Below, piece after piece: positions 1 through 5,251 of a stretch of 5,465 bases of DNA. This DNA is from Vulcanisaeta sp. MG_3. GTDB lineage: Archaea; Thermoproteota; Thermoprotei; Thermoproteales; Thermocladiaceae. Below the pieces are notes generated by a model. The model worked only from the letters and a program-made list of their open reading frames with translations, was not told the origin of the DNA and did no database searches. The translations under genes and the position numbers were made by a program. Within the stretch, counting starts at the first letter, position 1; each line of letters begins with the position of its first letter. The DNA is taken from assembly GCA_001516765.1 (NCBI GenBank), contig LOCH01000057.1:1-5465 (forward strand). The letters run 5' to 3'.

Positions 1-189
1 CACCCATCCCAAGACCTAATTGATGAGAGAGGTGTTGAGTTGGCGCATAGGCTTGGTCTTAGGGTTGGTGCGTGGACTGTGAATGACGAGGAGCGTGCGA
101 GGTATCTAATGAGTATTGGTGTTGATGATATCACAGGTAATTACCCAGATAGGATTTTACGGGTTACCAGAGCTGGAAAGGCGATTTAG
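1..189 (+). CDS. Glycerophosphodiester phosphodiesterase, C-terminal part (5' end outside window)
   Basis: The frame is open from base 1 to TAG at 187-189 and gives the last 62 residues of a protein whose start lies upstream. The piece reads as the end of a GDPD-type TIM barrel: HPSQDLIDERGVELAHRLGL is the last barrel helix, VGAWTVND (residues 22-29) is the conserved W-T-V-N strand, and GVDDITGNYPDRIL (40-53) replaces the usual G-V-D-G-I-x-T-D-x-P-D. The family hydrolyses glycerophosphodiesters such as glycerophosphocholine to sn-glycerol 3-phosphate and an alcohol. The metal-binding and catalytic N-terminal residues are not in the window, so activity cannot be judged. The next gene starts 2 bases after the stop and encodes a glycerol-3-phosphate dehydrogenase, the enzyme expected to use the product. 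This pairing strongly supports the call and suggests co-transcription. The TGN in place of the common TDx near the C-terminus is a small deviation. Confidence 0.88.
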   Translation, partial: HPSQDLIDERGVELAHRLGLRVGAWTVNDEERARYLMSIGVDDITGNYPDRILRVTRAGKAI

Positions 190-191
190 GT

Positions 192-1481
192 ATGGGATTT
201 GATGTCGTTGTAGTTGGTGGTGGCGTGAATGGATTATTCACAGCCTTGGACCTCTCCCTAAGGGGATTTAAGGTACTTCTCCTTGAAAGGGGCTCCGTAG
301 GTAGTGGCACAAGTGGTAGAATGCATGGTCTTCTACATAGTGGCGCTAGGTATGTTGTAACTGATCCAAGGGCTGCCGTGGAGTGCATCGAGGAGAATAG
401 AATTATGGCTAGGATCGCCCCGCACGCCATTGAGGATACCGGTGGCTATTTCGTGGCTATCGATAAGGACGATCTTGATTTCCAGGAGGAGTTCATCAGC
501 GGTTTAAGAAGGGCCAACATCGATTTTCGAATTGTCGATGTTGGGGAGGCACTTAGGGAGGAGCCTAACCTTAACCCTGAGGTTAAGGCTGTGGTTGAGG
601 TTCCGGATAAGGTTGTTTTTGCGAGGGACTTATTATTTAGCGTGGCTATTTCCGCATATAGGGAGGGCGCATTGATTGCGCAGAATATGGAGGTTGTGGG
701 TTTTGAACTTAATGGCGATAAAATTGCCAGTATTAAGGTTAAGGATGGCTATACCAATGATGTTAGGAGGGTTGAGAGTGATGTTGTGGTTAATGCAGCG
801 GGGCCCTGGGCTGGTCATGTGGCGTCTTTAGCTGGTGTTGCTGTGGATGTGATGCCGACCATGGGTGTCATGGTTGTTTATCAACGTAGATTAACCAAGA
901 GGGTAATCAATAGGATGAGGAAGCCGTCGGATGGTGACATACTCGTGCCTTACGGCTCAACATCAATAATGGGCACAACTGCGGCCATAATAGAGGATCC
1001 CGACAGCGTATCTATTTCCGACGAAGACGTTGAGTTTCTAACATCAGAGGGCTCCCAAATGGTCCCATTGCTCGCTAAAATAAACGTTATTAGGGCATAC
1101 GCCTCAGTTAGGCCCCTCATCAAGATACCTGGCGTGGATACTAGGGAAGCCACTAGGGACTTCATGGTTATTAAGCATGAGAAACCCAGCAATATGGTCA
1201 CTGTTATTGGCGGTAAGTTCACCACAGGTAGGTTGGTTGGTGAGAGGTTAAGCGATGAGGTGGCTAAGATGCTTGGTTCTGCTAAACCCTCGATTACCAG
1301 GGATTATAAACTATTTGGGGCTAACCTATATGAGGATCTGGGGGAGCTTGATGGATCTCTACGTAGCTTAGCCCTGAGCTTCAGGGGCAGTATTGATGAG
1401 GATAGAGGTAGAGTAGCCGTCCTAACCCTATTAATGGGCGAGGTGGCTAGGGATAGTAGGAGGAGGCTTGGGTGGTTATGA
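192..1481 (+). CDS. glpA: FAD-dependent glycerol-3-phosphate dehydrogenase, GlpA-like, short form
   Basis: This 429-residue DAO-superfamily flavoprotein is expected to oxidise sn-glycerol 3-phosphate to dihydroxyacetone phosphate and reduce FAD. The N-terminal Rossmann FAD site is VVVVGGGVNG (5-14), with the acidic ribose ligand at LLLERG (29-34). HGLLHSGARY (45-54), KPSDGDILVP (244-253), RAYASVRPLI (301-310) and GGKFTTGR (340-347) match GlpA/GlpD sequence as I recall it. Arg53, Arg307 and Lys342 align with substrate-phosphate-binding residues known in E. coli GlpD. The KPSDxDILVP and HGLLHSGARY segments are closer to GlpA than to GlpD. The protein stops soon after the FAD domain. E. coli GlpA is about 540 residues and carries a cysteine-rich BFD-like [2Fe-2S] region, whereas this protein has one cysteine (Cys65). 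No glpB or glpC is in the window. The ATG lies 2 bases after the GDPD stop, so translational coupling is likely. The physiological electron acceptor is unknown. Confidence 0.93.
   Translation: MGFDVVVVGGGVNGLFTALDLSLRGFKVLLLERGSVGSGTSGRMHGLLHSGARYVVTDPRAAVECIEENRIMARIAPHAIEDTGGYFVAIDKDDLDFQEEFISGLRRANIDFRIVDVGEALREEPNLNPEVKAVVEVPDKVVFARDLLFSVAISAYREGALIAQNMEVVGFELNGDKIASIKVKDGYTNDVRRVESDVVVNAAGPWAGHVASLAGVAVDVMPTMGVMVVYQRRLTKRVINRMRKPSDGDILVPYGSTSIMGTTAAIIEDPDSVSISDEDVEFLTSEGSQMVPLLAKINVIRAYASVRPLIKIPGVDTREATRDFMVIKHEKPSNMVTVIGGKFTTGRLVGERLSDEVAKMLGSAKPSITRDYKLFGANLYEDLGELDGSLRSLALSFRGSIDEDRGRVAVLTLLMGEVARDSRRRLGWL
1459..1466 (+). promoter_or_regulatory. Shine-Dalgarno GGAGGAGG for the CoxG-like gene, inside the end of glpA
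   Basis: GGAGGAGG is complementary to the archaeal 16S 3' end and lies within the last codons of glpA (its Arg-Arg-Arg). It sits 5 bases before a GTG at 1472, 11 bases before an ATG at 1478 and 14 bases before an ATG at 1481. A second G-rich stretch, GGGTGG at 1470-1475, could serve the ATG codons. It supports translation of the next gene from the polycistronic message but does not settle which of the three starts is used. Confidence 0.55.
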
Positions 1482-1951
1482 TGTCTAAGGAGCTTCGCTA
1501 TAGTGGGTCGTTTACGGTGAATAAGCCCAGGGAAGAGGTTATGGACTTAATAACGGACCTGTCAAGGGCTGTGGAATGCATACCCAATGTGGTTAATCAT
1601 GAGGTTTTGGATAGAAATAAGGCCAGGGTTAGGTTTAGGGTTGACCTAGGTGATGAGGTGCCGATAGCGGAGCTCAGGAGAATAACTACGGACGCTACAA
1701 TAGAGATCGTGAGTGCAGCGAATGATGAGGTTAGGTATAAGGTCGATGGTAGGGCTGCGGGTAGCGCAATAAGTATTTTATTAATGATAAGGGTCCTTGA
1801 TAAAGGTGGTTCATCGCAGATTGATTGGGATGCCACGGCCAACTTAGGCAAGTTGCTGCAGATGATGGGTAGGTTCATTAATATTGATTCATTAGTTAAG
1901 AAGATATCGGAGGATACGATTAATGGTTTCATTAATTGCCTATCGAGGTGA
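1478..1951 (+). CDS. CoxG-like SRPBCC (START/Bet v1 fold) protein
   Basis: This soluble protein of about 157 residues resembles the CoxG (carbon monoxide dehydrogenase subunit G) family of the SRPBCC hydrophobic-pocket fold. The hallmarks are an N-terminal YSGSFTVNKPREEVMDLITD (8-27; strand then helix), then AVECIPNVVNHEVLD (31-45), which corresponds to the C-I-P-G region of CoxG. After them come alternating strands and a long C-terminal amphipathic helix, LGKLLQMMGRFINIDSLVKK (123-142) and onward, that closes the pocket. I chose ATG 1478, which gives an ATGA overlap of 4 bases with glpA. GTG 1472 and ATG 1481 are also possible and change only the first few residues. CoxG of Mo-CO dehydrogenases has been linked to membrane or quinone contact, but no coxSML-like genes are visible here. 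Overlap with glpA suggests a partner role for the dehydrogenase; that is inference. It could also bind another lipid-like ligand. Confidence 0.8.
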   Translation: MMSKELRYSGSFTVNKPREEVMDLITDLSRAVECIPNVVNHEVLDRNKARVRFRVDLGDEVPIAELRRITTDATIEIVSAANDEVRYKVDGRAAGSAISILLMIRVLDKGGSSQIDWDATANLGKLLQMMGRFINIDSLVKKISEDTINGFINCLSR

Positions 1952-1975
1952 TATATAGCATATTTACATGAACTC

Positions 1976-1982
1976 TTTAAAA
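1976..1982 (+). promoter_or_regulatory. TATA box (TTTAAAA) for the alpha/beta hydrolase gene
   Basis: TTTAAAA is centred about 27 bases before the ATG at 2006, the archaeal TATA-to-start-site distance, so transcription should begin at or next to the A of the ATG and give a leaderless mRNA. It lies in the 54-base gap after the CoxG-like gene. No Shine-Dalgarno sequence precedes 2006. An AT-rich ATATATA at 1950-1956 is a less well placed alternative. Confidence 0.65.
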
Positions 1983-2005
1983 CATTGGTAATATTAACTA
2001 ACCAC

Positions 2006-2839
2006 ATGCAGAGAATTGAGGATAGGGTTTCGCTGGCTACGGGCATTAATGCCTATTATAGGTGTTGGTTGGCGGATAAAGCCATGGGCACGGTTGTTGG
2101 TGTTCACGGCTTTGCAGAACACAGTGGTAGGTATAATGATTTTGGTGCGTTTCTGGCGAGTAATGGTTTTTCGCTATGTATGAGTGATTTAAGAGGCCAT
2201 GGATTAACGGCGAGCCCTAAGGACCTTGGTTATGTTGATAGTTTTGACCTATTCATTAGGGATCTTGAGGAATTTATAGAGTTCGTGCTTAGAAGGACCG
2301 GGGTTAGCTCAACCATACTGTTTGGGCATAGTATGGGTGGGTTAATAGTGCTTCATTACCTAGGTAGGGTAGGTAGGGGTATTCACGCGGCTATAACCAG
2401 TGGTGCAGCAGCTATTGTTGAGGTTAGTAGGGGTTCGAGGTTCTTACTATCATTACTGAATACATTATCGCCAAGGTATAGGCTCAACCTCCCCATAAAC
2501 CCGAACTACCTAACTCACGATGATAGTATTGTGAAGAATTACATAAATGATCCGTTAGTTTTTAAGAAACCCACGGTTAGATTGATGTATGAGTTGGTTA
2601 AGGCGTCAGAATCGGTGTGGAAATATATCGATAATATATCGGTACCAATAATGATGATTCACGGTGCCGAGGATAGGGTAGTGCCACCAAGGGCTACCGG
2701 GGAGGTCTTTAATAGGTTAAGGGTTGGTGATAAGGTTATGAGGATTTACGAGGGCATGTACCACGAAGTACTAAATGAGGTTCATAGGGACATCGTTTAT
2801 AAAGACATGCTTAACTGGTTAACAAGGCATACCCGATGA
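2006..2839 (+). CDS. Alpha/beta hydrolase, monoacylglycerol lipase / lysophospholipase-like
   Basis: This 277-residue serine hydrolase belongs to the Hydrolase_4 (monoacylglycerol lipase, MGL) family. Motifs are in the expected order. The oxyanion-side VHGFAEHSGRY (33-43) is the HGxxEHSxRY signature of MGL. SDLRGHGLT (60-68) is next, followed by the nucleophile elbow GHSMGG (107-112, Ser109). The acid is MIHGAEDRVVPP (217-228, Asp223) and the catalytic histidine is in MYHEVLNE (251-258, His253). The complete triad predicts activity on ester bonds of small lipids such as monoacylglycerol or lysophospholipid; the true substrate is not shown. No signal peptide or membrane segment is evident, so it is probably cytoplasmic. 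The start at ATG 2006 is preferred over an in-frame TTG at 1985, because the TATA box at 1976-1982 would put the transcript start beyond the TTG. It lies downstream of the glycerol-3-phosphate genes on the same strand and may share their pathway, though it has its own promoter. Confidence 0.9.
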   Translation: MQRIEDRVSLATGINAYYRCWLADKAMGTVVGVHGFAEHSGRYNDFGAFLASNGFSLCMSDLRGHGLTASPKDLGYVDSFDLFIRDLEEFIEFVLRRTGVSSTILFGHSMGGLIVLHYLGRVGRGIHAAITSGAAAIVEVSRGSRFLLSLLNTLSPRYRLNLPINPNYLTHDDSIVKNYINDPLVFKKPTVRLMYELVKASESVWKYIDNISVPIMMIHGAEDRVVPPRATGEVFNRLRVGDKVMRIYEGMYHEVLNEVHRDIVYKDMLNWLTRHTR

Positions 2840-2867
2840 ACACCATACTCGATAAGGCATGAATATA

Positions 2868-3422
2868 CTACCTCCTGGCAAAGAGTTTGCGCGCCTCAAC
2901 CTTATGAAAAACCCTGCCTGCACCATGTAGTGGTATATTCACCTTACCGAAGTCGAAGCCCCACTCATCAGCTATGCCCGACCTGACCTTGACCTTCAAC
3001 ACCTCAAAGACAAATAGTGTTGATTCACCAGCATCTAGCCTATTCATGACCCTGGTCTCATAGACGGCTATCGCGTCCTTCCAGGTCGGTACCTTAACCA
3101 CATCGCTAGGTACTAACTCCAGCCTGAACTCCCTAACCTTATCTACGTCCTTACCCGAGACTGAACCTAGTTTATAAACTAGGTCTACACTGTCAATGTT
3201 GGGCACATTTATTGTGGCCTCTGGGTGGTAATTGAGGCATTGATACGTGTATGTTTCCCTGTACACGGCAACGCCTATGGTTGGTGGTTCCTCGGATATT
3301 GGCATATTCCAGCTCGCTGGCATTACGTTGACCTTACCGTTTGGGCACTGGGTAATCAATAGAATCGTTGGTCTTGGATGAAGTAGTCTGTAGAAGACTC
3401 CCTTGTACTCGATGAACTGCAT
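2868..3422 (-). CDS. Flavin reductase-like FMN-binding split-barrel protein
   Basis: This 184-residue protein of the flavin reductase-like (DIM6/NTAB, flavoredoxin) family is expected to bind FMN in a dimeric split barrel. HPRPTILLITQCPNGKVNVM (15-34) is the R-P-x-x-x-L-x-T strand followed by N-V-M-P-A-S-W. ISEEPPTIGVAVYRETYTYQ (42-61) holds the S-x-x-P-P-x-x-x-V phosphate-binding turn. ATINVPN (69-75) is the usual xxVNxP strand. KLGSVSGKDVDKVREF (84-99) is the family's G-x-x-S-G-x-x-x-D-K segment, and IPLHGAGRVFHKV (163-175) is the C-terminal P-L-x-x-x-G-R-x-Y/F. Members reduce free flavin or carry electrons as flavoproteins, and the partner here is unknown. It is convergent with the hydrolase gene (28 bases between stops) and divergent from the ATPase gene. 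ATG at 3422 has a TATA-like element about 29 bases upstream and no Shine-Dalgarno, consistent with a leaderless mRNA. Confidence 0.88.
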   Translation of the reverse strand: MQFIEYKGVFYRLLHPRPTILLITQCPNGKVNVMPASWNMPISEEPPTIGVAVYRETYTYQCLNYHPEATINVPNIDSVDLVYKLGSVSGKDVDKVREFRLELVPSDVVKVPTWKDAIAVYETRVMNRLDAGESTLFVFEVLKVKVRSGIADEWGFDFGKVNIPLHGAGRVFHKVEARKLFARR

Positions 3423-3445
3423 ACCGTATAAGTGTAATGTTAGTT

Positions 3446-3456
3446 ACTTAATAATT
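3446..3456 (-). promoter_or_regulatory. TATA-like element for the flavin reductase-like gene
   Basis: On the minus strand this reads AATTATTAAGT, centred about 29 bases upstream of the ATG at 3422. Spacing and base content fit an archaeal TATA box for a leaderless or very short leader transcript. The match is weaker than the TTTAAA boxes elsewhere in the window. Confidence 0.4.
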
Positions 3457-3523
3457 CCCACCTTCGTGCCCCAGTAATATTTCGATATTTCATGTGGATT
3501 ACTCGTTATTGTAAGTATATGTT

Positions 3524-3532
3524 AGTTTTATC
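3524..3532 (+). promoter_or_regulatory. Weak TATA-like element for the AAA+ ATPase gene
   Basis: AGTTTTATC is centred about 25 bases before the ATG at 3553, the spacing expected for a leaderless archaeal transcript. The 130-base divergent region it sits in (3423-3552) shows no other gene. The call rests on position more than on sequence quality. Confidence 0.3.
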
Positions 3533-3552
3533 TCGTAGGGTACCGATTATTG

Positions 3553-4185
3553 ATGAGCGATTATGTAATTAATTGTGGGGAGGTTGATGAATCAACCCTC
3601 GTCGGTTCATCGATTAAGGAGGCCGTTAAGTGGGCTGTGGATATGGTGGGTATGGGGAGGAGGGCTTTGGTTATTATGGGTGAGCCTGGTAGTGGTAAGA
3701 CGACGGCGTTACTACTAATAATGAGAAAATTGAGGGGATTGGGGATACCTACAGTCTACATAAACGCTTATAATGAACTCGGCATTAAGTCCGTAAAGCT
3801 TGTTGGTTGTGATTATGAACCAAACGCGAGGGTTCTGCTTATTGACGACATTGATGCGGTATTCACAGTGCCTCGTATTTCCCAGGGCTTTGTTAATAAG
3901 GTCTTGAATTTTAATGGTTCTATCATTGCGTCACTTACGGTGCCGCTGTTAGTAGGTAATGATTTGGAGTCGTTAGAACACCTAATAAGGTTCCTGCATT
4001 CCGCACTAAGGTTCAGTATTGTGTATCGGGATGATGAGCTCAAGATGTTTGCTCAAAGGATTGGGGTTAACTACAGCAATGCGATTATGAAGACCCCTGG
4101 AATAATACTTAGGAACTTCAGGAAATGGGGTAATAGGGATACGGTACTAAGTAATGTGCTGAGTGATGGTAATGTGCTCCTGTAA
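3553..4185 (+). CDS. Small AAA+ type P-loop ATPase with DnaA/DnaC-like Walker B
   Basis: This 210-residue NTPase has a short N-terminal lead-in and then a clear Walker A, GEPGSGKTT (43-51, Lys49). A strand YINAYNELG (69-77) follows, then Walker B VLLIDDIDAVF (94-104). The D-D-I form, with Asp99 where most AAA+ proteins have Glu, resembles DnaA/DnaC/IstB proteins. SIIASLTVP (123-131) sits where sensor 1 is expected. LHSALRFSI (148-156) resembles the arginine-finger region, with Arg153 the candidate. RDDELKMFAQRIGV (159-172) and PGIILRNFRKW (182-192) look like a short lid with a possible sensor 2 arginine. No DNA-binding or other extra domain is present, so it is essentially a bare ATPase module. 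ATG 3553 is chosen over an adjacent TTG at 3550. Its target is unknown; roles in DNA or protein remodelling are guesses. It converges on the next gene with 7 bases between stops. Confidence 0.8.
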   Translation: MSDYVINCGEVDESTLVGSSIKEAVKWAVDMVGMGRRALVIMGEPGSGKTTALLLIMRKLRGLGIPTVYINAYNELGIKSVKLVGCDYEPNARVLLIDDIDAVFTVPRISQGFVNKVLNFNGSIIASLTVPLLVGNDLESLEHLIRFLHSALRFSIVYRDDELKMFAQRIGVNYSNAIMKTPGIILRNFRKWGNRDTVLSNVLSDGNVLL

Positions 4186-4192
4186 CGTTACA
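4181..4192. repeat. 12-base perfect palindrome at the convergent stops
   Basis: TGTAACGTTACA is its own reverse complement. It contains the TAA stop of the ATPase gene and fills the 7-base gap to the stop of the minus-strand gene. About one such palindrome is expected by chance in a window this size, so its location is the only noteworthy aspect. It lacks the loop and T-tract of a classic hairpin terminator. Confidence 0.5.
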
Positions 4193-5131
4193 TCACAGCA
4201 ATCCTCGAAACTCCTCCCTCATTCTATCAATTAGTATTTTTGAGCAGTCGAGTATGCTCGTACTACCCATATCTATCAGGTTTATGTTTACCCCATTTAT
4301 CCTAAATGCCTCCATATCTATCCAGTCGACCTTAAGAAGGTCAGGATTCAAGCTTCCCTGGATAAATGAAGCCGAGAGTACACGGCTCTCGTTTATTACG
4401 TACTCAATCGATCCACTCTTCTCGTCAATTCTAACATCGAAGTAATCCCTAAGCGCCTCAAGGTCCTTCCTCAATATGTACACCCTAATGTAGTTATCGC
4501 TGAGCTTATTCTTACTTATGAGGTACTCGGCGGCGTCGGTATTTGTTGGTATTCTATTCAGTCCCTTAGTGAGTAGGTATATGTACGTGTCCGCAAGTAT
4601 GTCAAGACCCAGGTGCGTCGGGTTAATTACGAAATAGAGTGGTAGAGTTATTAGGCCCTCTATTACTACGTTTGTTGGGTTTTCAAAAATTCTTTCAAGG
4701 GGGGTTAGTTGCTCGTTACCCACGGTCTTTACCCTGACATCAATCCCATGCTTCCTCATCAATATCTTATCAATATAGGTAACTCTCTCGCCCTCACGTA
4801 TTGATTTATCCTTACACGTGATTGTCAAAGTTCCCTCACTCGTGCTTATTGATAGGCAGTCGTTGTACTCTGCGTATTTAATATTGTCTACGGTCCAATT
4901 ATTGATTTTTGCCAGGTCAGCTAGGAGTGTTACGGAGTCCTCAGTCATTACGTAGTCCAGATTCTTGCCATCGACCCTATAGTCATAGGCATTATATGGG
5001 TATAGGTTAATTATATCCTCAGTGCTTAGTGAGAGTATGGAGTCCTCCTTAATAGCCTTTATAATGAATGCCTCCTTGACCATGTCCTCGGTTATCCGCT
5101 TAATTCTAACGAGTATTTCCAGCGTGTTCAT
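4193..5131 (-). CDS. Conserved-looking hypothetical protein, 312 residues, family not recognised
   Basis: I do not recognise this protein. It is acidic to neutral, rich in Asp, Ile, Leu and Asn, and has no obvious signal peptide, zinc ribbon, P-loop or catalytic motif. The N-terminal 40 residues look helical (MNTLEILVRIKRITEDMVKE and onward). Residues 90-110 are short strands with cysteines at 92 and 106. Residues 153-188 form a hydrophobic stretch around ITLPLYFVIN (161-170), interrupted by Pro, His and Asp, so a membrane helix is doubtful. The C-terminal third has strand-rich segments such as VDWIDMEAFRINGVNINLID (268-287). The reading frame spans the whole region without interruption, and ATG 5131 has a well placed TATA-like box, so it is very likely a real gene. 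It is convergent with the AAA+ ATPase gene and divergent from the phosphatase gene. No function is proposed. Confidence 0.85.
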   Translation of the reverse strand: MNTLEILVRIKRITEDMVKEAFIIKAIKEDSILSLSTEDIINLYPYNAYDYRVDGKNLDYVMTEDSVTLLADLAKINNWTVDNIKYAEYNDCLSISTSEGTLTITCKDKSIREGERVTYIDKILMRKHGIDVRVKTVGNEQLTPLERIFENPTNVVIEGLITLPLYFVINPTHLGLDILADTYIYLLTKGLNRIPTNTDAAEYLISKNKLSDNYIRVYILRKDLEALRDYFDVRIDEKSGSIEYVINESRVLSASFIQGSLNPDLLKVDWIDMEAFRINGVNINLIDMGSTSILDCSKILIDRMREEFRGLL

Positions 5132-5153
5132 CTCATTAATGATTGAAATTATG

Positions 5154-5164
5154 AACTTAAAAAC
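5154..5164 (-). promoter_or_regulatory. TATA-like box (TTTTTAAG) for the 312-residue hypothetical gene
   Basis: The minus strand reads GTTTTTAAGTT here, with the TTTTTAAG core centred about 28 bases upstream of the ATG at 5131. It is preceded by an A-rich CTTAATAAG that could serve as a BRE. Position and lack of a Shine-Dalgarno sequence suggest a leaderless mRNA. Confidence 0.55.
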
Positions 5165-5182
5165 TTATTAAGTACTTTTTCA

Positions 5183-5194
5183 TCGTAATTACGA
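5183..5194. promoter_or_regulatory. 12-base perfect palindrome in the divergent promoter region (candidate operator)
   Basis: TCGTAATTACGA is perfectly palindromic and lies between the TATA-like boxes of the minus-strand hypothetical gene and the plus-strand phosphatase gene. That is where a dimeric regulator could affect both promoters. A palindrome this long is expected about once by chance in the window, so the operator reading is only a suggestion. Confidence 0.3.
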
Positions 5195-5220
5195 AAACGG
5201 ATCACCAGCGTAAGAATTAG

Positions 5221-5239
5221 TATAACTTATTTAAATAAT
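5221..5239 (+). promoter_or_regulatory. AT-rich TATA region for the protein phosphatase gene
   Basis: TATAACTTATTTAAATAAT lies 13-31 bases before the ATG at 5252. Two registers are possible: TATAACTTAT, about 26 bases upstream and giving a leaderless start at the ATG, or TTTAAA at 5230-5235, only about 20 bases upstream. The first fits the start codon better. Confidence 0.5.
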
Positions 5240-5251
5240 TGCTTACTAGGC

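Noticed and set aside
950..1225. Minus-strand open frame inside glpA, with others at 164-430 and 633-818
   Set aside because: They lie opposite conserved GlpA motifs, and their translations show no domain. They are shadows of the coding strand.
1985..2005. TTG start giving a seven-residue longer hydrolase
   Set aside because: The TATA box at 1976-1982 predicts transcription beginning near 2006, which would leave the TTG outside the mRNA.
1597..2046. Long open frame on the minus strand (149 codons)
   Set aside because: It runs antisense through most of the CoxG-like gene and into the hydrolase gene, both of which have clear family motifs. Its translation is low-complexity Leu/Ser/Ile with no recognisable domain.
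3551..3592. TGATGA repeats resembling C boxes of a C/D sRNA
   Set aside because: They fall in the coding sequence of the ATPase, and no CTGA D boxes are placed at suitable spacing.
3813..4043. Minus-strand open frame inside the AAA+ gene
   Set aside because: It is antisense to Walker B and the sensor 1 region and has no motif of its own.
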